Source: Caballeronia grimmiae
GTDB lineage: Bacteria > Pseudomonadota > Gammaproteobacteria > Burkholderiales > Burkholderiaceae
Assembly (NCBI RefSeq): GCF_000698555.1
Contig: NZ_JFHE01000016.1
Span: 61,041-125,040 of the forward strand
Reading direction: 5' to 3'
Length of the DNA: 64,000 bases
The position numbers were made by a program, and so were the translations under genes. Under the pieces are notes generated by a model that was given only the letters and a program-made list of their open reading frames with translations, searched no databases and had not been told where the DNA came from. How positions within the stretch are numbered: position 1 is the stretch's first letter; each line of letters begins with the position of its first letter. Shown here piece by piece: positions 9,847 to 17,766 of the stretch.

Positions 9847-10614
9847 TCACGCGCCCATCAGCGCTTTGGTCGCGAAGAACAGCAGCGACGGCCCGAGCAG
9901 GCAGCCCACGCCCGTATGGAACGTCGCGATCAGCGCGCCATAAGGCACGAGCCGGCGATCCGTCGCAGCCAGTCCCGCGCTCACGCCGCTCACGGTGCCA
10001 GCCAGCCCGCCGAAGATCATCGCGGAGCGGGGCGTGCGCAGGCCCATGAAGCCGGCGGCAAGCGGCGTGCCGATCATCACGATGATCGCCTTGATGAGGC
10101 CCGTCGCGATGCTGAGCGCGATCACGTCCGAACTCGCCCCGATCGCCGCGCCCGTCACCGGACCGACGATATACGTGACCGCGCCCGCGCCGATCGTCGT
10201 CATGCTGACGGCGTCGGTGTAGCCGAACGCGTGCGCAATGCTCGCGCCCACGATGAACGGCAGCACCGTCCCGAGCAGCAGCGACACGACGCCGATCATC
10301 CCGGCCTTGCGCGCTTCGGTCGCCTGCACTTCGAAAGCAGTCGCGACGATGGCGAAGTCCCGTAGCATTGCGCCGCCCATCAGGCCGACGCCCGCGAACA
10401 GCGGCAGATCGGCGAGTCCTTTCTGACCGGCCGTGAAAGCGCCGCCCAGGTAAGCGAGCACGAGGCCGATCACGATGGCGATCGCCGAGCCATGCACGCG
10501 CCCGAACGTCAGCTTCTTCGAGATCACCGACGACACCCACATGATGAGCCCGACCAGCGCGAACGCGGTAACGAGGCCGTTGTGAATCAGAACCTTATCG
10601 ATCATTTGGAACAT
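9847..10614 (-). CDS. madM: Malonate:Na+ symporter subunit MadM
   Basis: A 255-residue, very hydrophobic protein with seven or more predicted membrane segments and many Gly-rich helices (GAGAVTYIVGPVTGAAIGA). It forms the two-component malonate/sodium symporter with MadL. The Met at 10614 (MFQMIDKVLIHNGLVTAF) matches the usual family start; the frame extends upstream into madL, where it is not family-like. madL lies 14 bases upstream. Confidence 0.92.
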   Translation of the reverse strand: MFQMIDKVLIHNGLVTAFALVGLIMWVSSVISKKLTFGRVHGSAIAIVIGLVLAYLGGAFTAGQKGLADLPLFAGVGLMGGAMLRDFAIVATAFEVQATEARKAGMIGVVSLLLGTVLPFIVGASIAHAFGYTDAVSMTTIGAGAVTYIVGPVTGAAIGASSDVIALSIATGLIKAIIVMIGTPLAAGFMGLRTPRSAMIFGGLAGTVSGVSAGLAATDRRLVPYGALIATFHTGVGCLLGPSLLFFATKALMGA

Positions 10615-10628
10615 GGCAGTCTCCGCGT

Positions 10629-11024
10629 TCAGATTTCTTCGAGCTTCGGGGCATTGGCGAACGACGTGCTGTCGCGGCCCGTGCGTGAAAGTACGGCGAT
10701 GCAGCCCGCGCACGCGATTACCGCGCCGAGTGCCGACAACAGCGCGACCGGCCCGCCCTTGAGCGCGGCGACGACGTTCTGATTGGCCGCCATCGCGACG
10801 ACGACCGGGATGTACATCGCGCCCCAGAAGCCGACGCCCGCTTCGGTTTCCTTCGGCAACCAGCCCTTCTTGTGCAGATAGAGCCGCAGGAAGATGAGCA
10901 GCAGCATCGCGATGCCGACGCCGCCCACGTTCGTTTTAACGCCTATTGCGGTGCCGAGCAGATCGCCCAGAAAGAGTCCCGCCAGATGGCAGAACGCGAG
11001 CAATGCAGTTCCATAGATGATCAT
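10629..11024 (-). CDS. madL: Malonate:Na+ symporter subunit MadL
   Basis: A 131-residue membrane protein with four predicted helices, the small partner of MadM in malonate uptake. It starts MIIYGTALLAFCHLAGLFLG, typical of MadL, and GGAGA precedes the ATG by about five bases. It sits 59 bases after mdcE, the largest gap inside the operon, but I saw no terminator there. Confidence 0.92.
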   Translation of the reverse strand: MIIYGTALLAFCHLAGLFLGDLLGTAIGVKTNVGGVGIAMLLLIFLRLYLHKKGWLPKETEAGVGFWGAMYIPVVVAMAANQNVVAALKGGPVALLSALGAVIACAGCIAVLSRTGRDSTSFANAPKLEEI

Positions 11025-11083
11025 TACCGTCTCCTGAGATGTGCGGGTTGGCTTCTGACGAGCCGATGTTCAAGGGCGAAGCG

Positions 11084-11899
11084 TTAGCGCCATGCCTCGC
11101 GCAGCTTGCGGCGAACCGTGGCCGAAGCCGCGCGATGCGGGCTGCCGAGCCGGCTTTCCAGTCCGCGTGACGAATCGGCGCGAATGTCGTCGAGGGCGGC
11201 TTTCAACGCGGTTTCGACCATCGACTGATCCGCGGCGGCGGGGGCATCGGCGTTGGCGGGCGAAAGCAGCTTCCACAGCAAGCCGAGCGAGGCGAAGTTG
11301 TCGATGTCATAGGCCATCGGCGGCACGTGCGCGGTGAAGGCTTCGAGATCGGCGACGGTGCGCAGCGTCACGCGTGCGGCGGATTCCTTGCCCATCGCGT
11401 GAACCATCACTTGCGGGTCGGCGAGCGCGATCAGCCGGTTCGCCTGATAGCCGTGCGCGAGAAACGCGCCGGACATCGCGCGGCCGACGATCAGCCCGAT
11501 CACCGGATGCCCGGCGAGGCGGGCGCTTGCGTAGGCATCGGCGGCGGCGGCGAGCGCCTGATGAATGCCGTACGCTTCCTCGCGACGCCCGTACGCCTGG
11601 CTCGCGACATCAATGACGGCGACGATCGCGCGCTTGGTATCGCGCTTCGCGTCCGCATCGATGGCTTCACGCACCGCGCGCGCCAGTTCCCATCCTTCGA
11701 TCAGGCCCACTTCGCCGTTGCGTGCGCGCGGAAAAGGGTTGTCCGGGTCGGGCACCACCGCGATGAAACGCGCGGGGTCATCGCCGATGCGTGCATCCGC
11801 CACGCGCACCGACGGCGGAAAGCCCGGCTGCAACGGCGCGCTGTAGGTCAGCGCGTCGAGCCAGACCGCGCCGCGTTTCGAAAGCTCTCGTGTGCTCAT
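11084..11899 (-). CDS. mdcE: Malonate decarboxylase gamma subunit
   Basis: A 271-residue carboxyltransferase-like subunit that with MdcD removes CO2 from malonyl-S-ACP. The crotonase-fold part includes GRAMSGAFLAHGYQANRLIA, with the oxyanion-hole glycines and the start of the second helix. The ATG at 11899 opens the family-like sequence (MSTRELSKRG) and overlaps the mdcD stop by four bases. The last 40 residues are charged and variable. Confidence 0.92.
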   Translation of the reverse strand: MSTRELSKRGAVWLDALTYSAPLQPGFPPSVRVADARIGDDPARFIAVVPDPDNPFPRARNGEVGLIEGWELARAVREAIDADAKRDTKRAIVAVIDVASQAYGRREEAYGIHQALAAAADAYASARLAGHPVIGLIVGRAMSGAFLAHGYQANRLIALADPQVMVHAMGKESAARVTLRTVADLEAFTAHVPPMAYDIDNFASLGLLWKLLSPANADAPAAADQSMVETALKAALDDIRADSSRGLESRLGSPHRAASATVRRKLREAWR

Positions 11900-12747
11900 G
11901 ATTCGAATCCCTTGCCATAGATGGCGGCTGCCTGTTGCGGCGTGGCTTGCGCCGATGTATCGATTTCGGAGAGCCGCTTGAGGAAGCCGGCCACGCGTTC
12001 GCTGCGGCAGGCTTCGGGACGTCCGGCGCGCAACAGGTCGATGACGGCGGCGCGGATCGCATCGGCGTCGTCGGCGGTGAAAACGTCGATCAGTCCGGTG
12101 CGATAACGCTGCTCGCAACCGGTGAAGCTCCAGATCATCGGACGGTCGCGCGAATCGAATTCGGCGATGCCCGCTTCCTGCTCGATCACGGCCGGCCCGT
12201 TGAGCCCGAGCCGCGCTTCCCGCGTGCCGATCAGATAGCTGCACAGCCCCGCCGCGATCGACATGCCGCCGTAGCATCCGATGGGTCCCGCCGTGATGCC
12301 GATCACCGGCTGATAGCGCCGCAAATCGACGATGGCCGCGTGAATATCCGCGATGCCCGCGAGTCCGAGATTGGCTTCCTGCAGGCGCACGCCGCCCGTC
12401 TCAAAGAGAATCACGGCCCGCGTCGGGATGCCGTTGCGGTTGTCTTCGGCGGCGAGTTCGAGGCTGCCCGCGATCTTCGCCGCCGATACCTCGCCCATGC
12501 TGCCGCCCTGAAAGCCGCCGTCGATGCCGAGCACCACGGCGGGCTGACCGTCGATGGTTCCCTTCGCGACGACCGCGCCGTCATCCGACTGCGTGACGAT
12601 GTTCTGCCGCGCGAGCCACGGCGACGTCACGCGCTCGAACGGATCGAGCAGTTCGGTGAACGTGCCTTCATCGAGCAGCTTTTTCGCGCGGCTGCGTGCA
12701 TCGAGTTCGGTGAAGCTCTGGCGTTCGAGCAATTGCTGTGCGTCCAT
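11896..12747 (-). CDS. mdcD: Malonate decarboxylase beta subunit
   Basis: A 283-residue subunit of the decarboxylase, homologous to carboxyltransferase domains of biotin enzymes but of the biotin-independent type. Conserved stretches include DGGFQGGSMGEVSAAKIAGS (about 76-95), GGVRLQEANLGL and GGMSIAAGLCSYLIGTREAR. It starts just after the mdcC stop (three bases between) and overlaps mdcE by four, so beta and gamma are probably made in equal amounts by coupled translation. Confidence 0.93.
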   Translation of the reverse strand: MDAQQLLERQSFTELDARSRAKKLLDEGTFTELLDPFERVTSPWLARQNIVTQSDDGAVVAKGTIDGQPAVVLGIDGGFQGGSMGEVSAAKIAGSLELAAEDNRNGIPTRAVILFETGGVRLQEANLGLAGIADIHAAIVDLRRYQPVIGITAGPIGCYGGMSIAAGLCSYLIGTREARLGLNGPAVIEQEAGIAEFDSRDRPMIWSFTGCEQRYRTGLIDVFTADDADAIRAAVIDLLRAGRPEACRSERVAGFLKRLSEIDTSAQATPQQAAAIYGKGFES

Positions 12748-12750
12748 GAT

Positions 12751-13059
12751 TCATGCTCCGCCGTTGGTTTTCAGTTGTTCGAACACCTGCCCGATGCGCA
12801 GTTGCACCACACCGGGCGTCGCGCCCGCATCGTTGATTTCGAGCTTGGCGGCGGGAAGCGAGCCGTCGCCGAAGATGCGTTCGAGCACGGCTTCCCACAG
12901 GCGGCCCTTGCCATCGACGGAGGTCGTGATCTTCACCACCGTGCGATGCGCGGTGTTCGCTTCGAGCAGGACTTCGAGGTCTCCCGAGGCGACCACGCCC
13001 ACCAGCGCGCGGCCTTGCGCGGGCTGTCCCGCCGGGAATTCGAGGACGATGTTTTCCAT
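12751..13059 (-). CDS. mdcC: Malonate decarboxylase acyl carrier protein (delta subunit)
   Basis: A 102-residue carrier protein. The prosthetic-group Ser is in VASGDLEVLLE near residue 25, where MdcG attaches phosphoribosyl-dephospho-CoA. The rest is a small alpha/beta fold ending QLRIGQVFEQLKTNGGA. The ATG at 13059 (MENIVLEFPAGQ) is eight bases after the mdcB stop. The frame is open upstream inside mdcB but not conserved there. Confidence 0.93.
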   Translation of the reverse strand: MENIVLEFPAGQPAQGRALVGVVASGDLEVLLEANTAHRTVVKITTSVDGKGRLWEAVLERIFGDGSLPAAKLEINDAGATPGVVQLRIGQVFEQLKTNGGA

Positions 13060-13067
13060 ATGGGTTC

Positions 13068-13958
13068 CTAAGTGTTCGACGATTCGGTTGCTTCGCCTTG
13101 AAGCCGGTCGAGAAAGAGCGCGGCGGCGAGCAGATCGGCGGCGCCGCCAGGCGATACGTGAAGTTCGACGAGACGCCGGTCGAGCGCACGAAGGTGACGG
13201 CGTCCCGCGAGCGTGGCGGCGCCGCCTTCGTCGAGCACGCGCTGCGCGCCGTCCTGCATCTCGGCGAGCGCCGTGCGTTTGCCGCGTGCGAGCACGCAGG
13301 TATCGTCGAGGCTCGCCATGATCGCGAGCAGTGCGTTGAGACGCGCCGACGTTTCGCTGTCGCCGCGCGAACGCGACCGCGCGAGTTCCGGCAGCGCGAC
13401 GTGCACGACGTGCGGAAATCCCGCCTGCGCCTGTCCGCGTGCGCCGCCGACGTCGTAGTCGATGCACGCCTGTTCGCCCTTGTTGCCCGTGCGGATTGGC
13501 GCGTGACGATCTTCAATGCGCGCGATGGATCCGGCGAGCGCGGCGACCGCATCAGGCGCCAAGTTCGACGGCTCGCGTGCGGCGGCGGTGACGAGCAGCC
13601 CGAGCGCCCAGATCGCGCCGCGATGCGTGTTGACGCCGCCGGTTGCATCCAGCATGCGCGCTTCGCCGTCACGCCCGATTGCGCCGATGCGTTCGCGCAG
13701 CGCGAGCATCGATCCGATGTCGATGCCTGCGCGCGCCATCTCGACGAACGCCGGCTGCAACGCCAGCGCCGATACGCACATGAGCGTCCAGTCGAGATCG
13801 TGATGCGCGCCACGGCTGCGGATATCGACGAGGCCGGGCTTCGGGGCGAGCGTCACCTCGTCGATCAGCGCTTCGACGACGTAAGCGGCGAGGCGATCGG
13901 CGCGTTCCGGCGAAGGGCGCAGCGGCCGCGCGGCGCGGAGGGCAAGTTCATCGCGCAT
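13068..13958 (-). CDS. mdcB: Triphosphoribosyl-dephospho-CoA synthase MdcB
   Basis: A 296-residue CitG-family enzyme that makes the 2'-(5''-triphosphoribosyl)-3'-dephospho-CoA precursor of the MdcC prosthetic group. Family motifs are EVTLAPKPGLVDIRSRGAHH (about 35-54), GGVNTHRGAIWALGLL and YDVGGARGQAQAGFP. The ATG at 13958 shares one base with the mdcA stop, indicating coupling. It is 8 bases before mdcC. Confidence 0.92.
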   Translation of the reverse strand: MRDELALRAARPLRPSPERADRLAAYVVEALIDEVTLAPKPGLVDIRSRGAHHDLDWTLMCVSALALQPAFVEMARAGIDIGSMLALRERIGAIGRDGEARMLDATGGVNTHRGAIWALGLLVTAAAREPSNLAPDAVAALAGSIARIEDRHAPIRTGNKGEQACIDYDVGGARGQAQAGFPHVVHVALPELARSRSRGDSETSARLNALLAIMASLDDTCVLARGKRTALAEMQDGAQRVLDEGGAATLAGRRHLRALDRRLVELHVSPGGAADLLAAALFLDRLQGEATESSNT

Positions 13959-15619
13959 CACCAGCTCCGGAAGCGCGCGGGCGGGTCGTACAGCCCGTCG
14001 GACCAGTCGACGAGATCGGCCATGCTTTTGGCGGCGAGCAGCGAGCGGCTCGCTTCGCTGCGATGGATGCCGAGGTCTTCGGGCAGCGCGACGAAGCCGT
14101 CGCGGCGCAGCGCCGGAAGCTTGCTCTTGTCGCTGCTGAGGCCGATCGGTGTGACGCCGGACACCGCCGCGATCATCTCCTTGCGATGCTCCAGCGAGCG
14201 CGCCTTGTACAGATACGCGATGCCTTCCTCGGTCAGCACGTGCGTGACGTCGTCGCCGTAGATCATCACGGGCGCGAGCGCCATGCCCGATTCGCGGCCC
14301 ACATCGACGGCATCGATCGATTCGACGATGGTTGGCTGCCCGCCCGCCTGGAAAGTTTCGACCATCTGCACGACGAGCTTGCGGCCGCGTTCGAGCGGGC
14401 TGTCCGTTTGCAGCAGATCGAGCCACGCGGGCGTCGCATGACGGCGGCCGTGCGGATCGTGGCCCATGTTCGGCGCGCCGCCGAAGCCGGTGAGCCGCCC
14501 GTGCGTGACCGTCGACGAATTGCCTTCGCCGTCCATTTGCAGCGTCGAGCCGATGAACATGTCCACCGCGTATTGCCCGGCGAGCTGGCACATCGTGCGG
14601 TTCGAACGCATGGAGCCGTCGCGGCCGGTGAAGAAGATGTCGGGCCGCGCGGCGACATAGGCTTCCATGCCGAGTTCGCCGCCGAAGCAGTGGACGCTGT
14701 CGACCCAGCCGGTCTCGATGGCGGGGATGAGCGTCGGATGCGGGTTGAGCGTCCAGTGGCGGCAGATCTTGCCCTTGAGGCCGAGCTTTTCGCCGTAGGT
14801 CGGCAGGATCAGTTCGATCGCGGCGGTGTTGAAGCCGATGCCGTGATTGAGCGACTGCACCTGATGCTTTTCGTAGATGCCGCGAATGGCCATCATCGCC
14901 ATCAGGACCTGCATCGGCGTGATGAGGCGCGGATCGCGCGTGAAGAGCGGCTCGATGAAGAACGGCTTGTCCGACTGCACGACGAAGTCGATCCACGAGC
15001 CGGGGATATCGACGCGCGGCAGGTCTTTCGGATCGTCGACGATTTCGTTGACCTGCGCGATCACGATGCCGTCGCGAAACGCGGCTGCTTCGACGAGCGA
15101 GGGCGTGTCTTCGGTGCTGGGACCGGTGTAGAGATTGCCCTGGCGATCGGCCTTGTAGCCGGCGCACAGCACGACGTTGGGCGTCAGATCGACGTAGAGC
15201 CGCGCGTACAGTTCGATGTAGGTGTGAATCGCGCCGACTTCGAGAATGCCGTCCTGCAGGAACTGCGAGATGCGCAGGCTTTGCGCGCCGGCGTAGGCGA
15301 AGTCGAGCTTTCGGGCGATGCCGCGCTCGAAGAGATCGAGGTGCTCGGCGCGGCTTACGCTGGGAATGATGAGATGCAGGTCGTGGACGATGCCGGAATC
15401 GACTTTCGCGAGCGAGCGCGAGAGGAAATCCGCCTGCTTCTGGTTGTTGCCTTCGACGACGACGCGATCGCCGGGAGCGACGAGCGCCTGCAATACGTCG
15501 ACGATGCGGTCGGTGGGCAGCACCATACCGTCCGCGATCGATGCGACGCGCGCGAGCCGGCGATGCTTGTCCGCCCGGCGCGTGGCCCAGCGGGACGGGG
15601 TTTGAGTTTGGTCGGACAT
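13958..15619 (-). CDS. mdcA: Malonate decarboxylase alpha subunit, acetyl-S-ACP:malonate ACP transferase
   Basis: A 553-residue CoA-transferase-like enzyme that swaps acetyl for malonyl on the carrier MdcC. Recognisable parts are VVVEGNNQKQADFLSRSLAK near residue 55, YLYKARSLEHRKEMIAAVSG and the C-terminal LVDWSDGLYDPPARFRSW. It is first in the operon. Two in-frame starts are possible: 15640 (MSSARAS...) and 15619 (MSDQTQTPSRWATRR). The second has GAGAG close upstream and gives the usual family length, so I used it. Confidence 0.92.
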   Translation of the reverse strand: MSDQTQTPSRWATRRADKHRRLARVASIADGMVLPTDRIVDVLQALVAPGDRVVVEGNNQKQADFLSRSLAKVDSGIVHDLHLIIPSVSRAEHLDLFERGIARKLDFAYAGAQSLRISQFLQDGILEVGAIHTYIELYARLYVDLTPNVVLCAGYKADRQGNLYTGPSTEDTPSLVEAAAFRDGIVIAQVNEIVDDPKDLPRVDIPGSWIDFVVQSDKPFFIEPLFTRDPRLITPMQVLMAMMAIRGIYEKHQVQSLNHGIGFNTAAIELILPTYGEKLGLKGKICRHWTLNPHPTLIPAIETGWVDSVHCFGGELGMEAYVAARPDIFFTGRDGSMRSNRTMCQLAGQYAVDMFIGSTLQMDGEGNSSTVTHGRLTGFGGAPNMGHDPHGRRHATPAWLDLLQTDSPLERGRKLVVQMVETFQAGGQPTIVESIDAVDVGRESGMALAPVMIYGDDVTHVLTEEGIAYLYKARSLEHRKEMIAAVSGVTPIGLSSDKSKLPALRRDGFVALPEDLGIHRSEASRSLLAAKSMADLVDWSDGLYDPPARFRSW

Positions 15620-15685
15620 GGATGCTCTCGCTGAGGACATGAGACGAGTCTAGAGAGCGGGAAATGCCGGTTCAATCACCTTGGG

Positions 15686-15698
15686 TATGCGATCGTTA
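15686..15698. promoter_or_regulatory. Candidate LysR-type (MdcR) binding site upstream of mdcA
   Basis: The sequence TATGCGATCGTTA fits the LysR-family T-N11-A rule and is centred on the palindrome CGATCG, extended imperfectly to GG....CGATCG....CC. It lies about 67 bases before the mdcA start, within the 316-base divergent gap (15620-15935) to tpsB. That position suits an activator site. MdcR is encoded in this window and is the obvious candidate; the assignment is an inference from position and symmetry. Confidence 0.4.
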
Positions 15699-15935
15699 TC
15701 CGGAGGGTAATGATTGTTTTCGCTGCGGCCTGGCGGCCAGGCGGGGCGGGGGCCGGCCGGGAAAGGAGGGTTTTCCCTCGTGATGAGGCGGCGGGGTGCG
15801 GCCAGCCCGCTCAATCCCGCTTCTAGCGCCCATCCCGTTTCCCCCTTAACATCGCTGACTGCGCACCCGCGCCGCTGCTTCGACCCAAAGCACGCCGATT
15901 CGATCGTCGAGCGTGCCCGACCTCATTGGAGCCAG

Positions 15936-17747
15936 ATGCGCAATCCGTTCACGCTTTATCGCGCTCGCATTTTCGCGGGCGTTCGTCATCCTGCACCGCC
16001 GCGCCTGCTGGCACGCCTCGGCCTCGCGACGCTGCTGCTCTCCAGTGCACTGGCTCACGCGCAGGCTTATCGCGATGTCAGTCCCACGCCGCTGCCCGCC
16101 GCCCCTCGTCCTTCCGCGCCGCCCCCGCCGCCCGAGCCGCAAAGCGGATCGCCGGAAGTCGCGGTGGCCACGCTCCGCGGACTGATGATCGAAGCGTCGG
16201 CGTCAGGGGCTTCGCCGCCGACGACCGCCGTCGCGCGCGCAGCCGACGGACGCATCGTCGCGCGTGGCCTCGCGCCGCTCGACGACGCGTTCCTGCAAGG
16301 CTTCGCCGCCGACCTCGATCGACCGCTCACGTTCGCGCGGCTCGCCGAGATACGCCGGGCAGTGGTCGCGCAATATCGCGAAGCCGGGCTGCCGCTCGTC
16401 GATGTCTACGTGCCCGAGCAGGACGTCACGGACGGCGTCGTGCGTATCGCGGTGGCGAGTTATCGGCTGGGCCGCGTGATCCCGCGAGGCAATCGCTACT
16501 TCTCGGATACGCTCCTCACCGGCGACATGCCGCTCACCGCCGGCGATGCGATCCGCGAATCGGACGTCGCCACCGGGCTTGCGCTGCTCAACGCGAATCC
16601 CTACCGCGCCGTCGATGTGATCTACGCCCCTGGCGATGCCGACGGCACCACCGACGTGATCCTGCAGACCGCCGACCGCTTCCCGATGCGCGTCTCGGCC
16701 GGCTACGACAACGCGGGCGTGCCGCAGCTCGGCCGCGACCGGTTCTTCGCGGGCATCGACTACGGCAACCTCTTCGGGCTGGATCAGCAGATCGCCTATC
16801 AGGTCACCGCCAGCAACGATGCATTGAGCGGCAATCCGGATATCGAAGGGCGCCCGAACCGTCCGCGCTTCGTCGCGCACGCGTTGAATTATTCGGCGCC
16901 GCTGCCGTGGCACGATCGCATCGAACTGTTCGGCGTCTATGCCCAGAGCACGCCGCGCCTGCCCGACAGCTACGGACAGACCGGCATTTCGGCTCAGGCC
17001 AGCATCCGCTATGACTGGCGGCTCACGCCGTTCTCGGGCTGGCAGCAGCAGGCGCAGTTCGGCTACGACTACAAGCGGTCGAACAACAATCTGGAGTTCG
17101 GCGGGTTTCAGGTGTTCAACTCGAACACGCACATTCATCAGTTCCTGCTCGCGTACGAACTGAGCCGCAGCGATACATCAGGTCAGACGCGCGCCAACGC
17201 GACGGTCGTGCTCAGTCCCGGCCGGCTCGATGCCGACAATCGCGACGCCGCGTTCGAAAGCGCGCGGCATGGTGCGACGCCGCGCTACATGTACGCGCAG
17301 CTATCGGCGCAGCGCGATCTTGCGCTGGGCGGCGGATTCATCGCATCGGGACGGGCGATGCTGCAATGGACGCCCGACACCCTGTTGCCGAGCGAAGAGA
17401 TGGGACTGGGCGGCGACAGCAGCGTGCGCGGTTACTTGCCCTATGTCGTGCAGGGCGATCGCGGCTGGAACGTGCAGACGGAGGTACGCACGCCGCCGTG
17501 GAGCATCGGCACGAGCGGCGTCGCGATCCAGCCTTTCGTGTTCGTCGATGCGGGCCGCGTGTGGAATCGCATCGATCAGCCGACGGAGCCGAACAATGGA
17601 TCGCTCGTCGGCATCGGCGGCGGCTTCCGCTTTCAGGTCAGCCGCTTCGTCAACGTGCGCGGAACTTTCGGCTTTCCGCTGCACGCCGCCGTGCCCGCCG
17701 GTTCCAAAGCCCCGGTCGGGATGCTGTACATCGTGCTCGGCTCGTGA
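15936..17747 (+). CDS. Two-partner secretion outer-membrane transporter (TpsB, ShlB/FhaC family)
   Basis: A 603-residue secreted outer-membrane protein. A signal peptide (about 15-50, LARLGLATLLLSSALAHAQA) is followed by a Pro-rich linker, a POTRA region (about 75-210, with YREAGLPLVDVYVPEQDV) and a C-terminal 16-strand barrel with the loop-6 motif GLGGDSSVRGY (about 490-500). Such proteins export a matching TpsA exoprotein. The start at 15936 has GGAG five bases upstream; the frame is open back to 15714 but that part is not conserved. The likely partner gene (17767-20070) is on the other strand and convergent, with only 19 bases between the stops. Confidence 0.9.
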   Translation: MRNPFTLYRARIFAGVRHPAPPRLLARLGLATLLLSSALAHAQAYRDVSPTPLPAAPRPSAPPPPPEPQSGSPEVAVATLRGLMIEASASGASPPTTAVARAADGRIVARGLAPLDDAFLQGFAADLDRPLTFARLAEIRRAVVAQYREAGLPLVDVYVPEQDVTDGVVRIAVASYRLGRVIPRGNRYFSDTLLTGDMPLTAGDAIRESDVATGLALLNANPYRAVDVIYAPGDADGTTDVILQTADRFPMRVSAGYDNAGVPQLGRDRFFAGIDYGNLFGLDQQIAYQVTASNDALSGNPDIEGRPNRPRFVAHALNYSAPLPWHDRIELFGVYAQSTPRLPDSYGQTGISAQASIRYDWRLTPFSGWQQQAQFGYDYKRSNNNLEFGGFQVFNSNTHIHQFLLAYELSRSDTSGQTRANATVVLSPGRLDADNRDAAFESARHGATPRYMYAQLSAQRDLALGGGFIASGRAMLQWTPDTLLPSEEMGLGGDSSVRGYLPYVVQGDRGWNVQTEVRTPPWSIGTSGVAIQPFVFVDAGRVWNRIDQPTEPNNGSLVGIGGGFRFQVSRFVNVRGTFGFPLHAAVPAGSKAPVGMLYIVLGS

Positions 17748-17766
17748 CGGTGCGTGTCACATCCCG

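Noticed and set aside
11935..13071. 378-residue open frame on the plus strand
   Set aside because: Antisense to mdcD and mdcC, which are clearly recognisable; composition is typical of a shadow frame.
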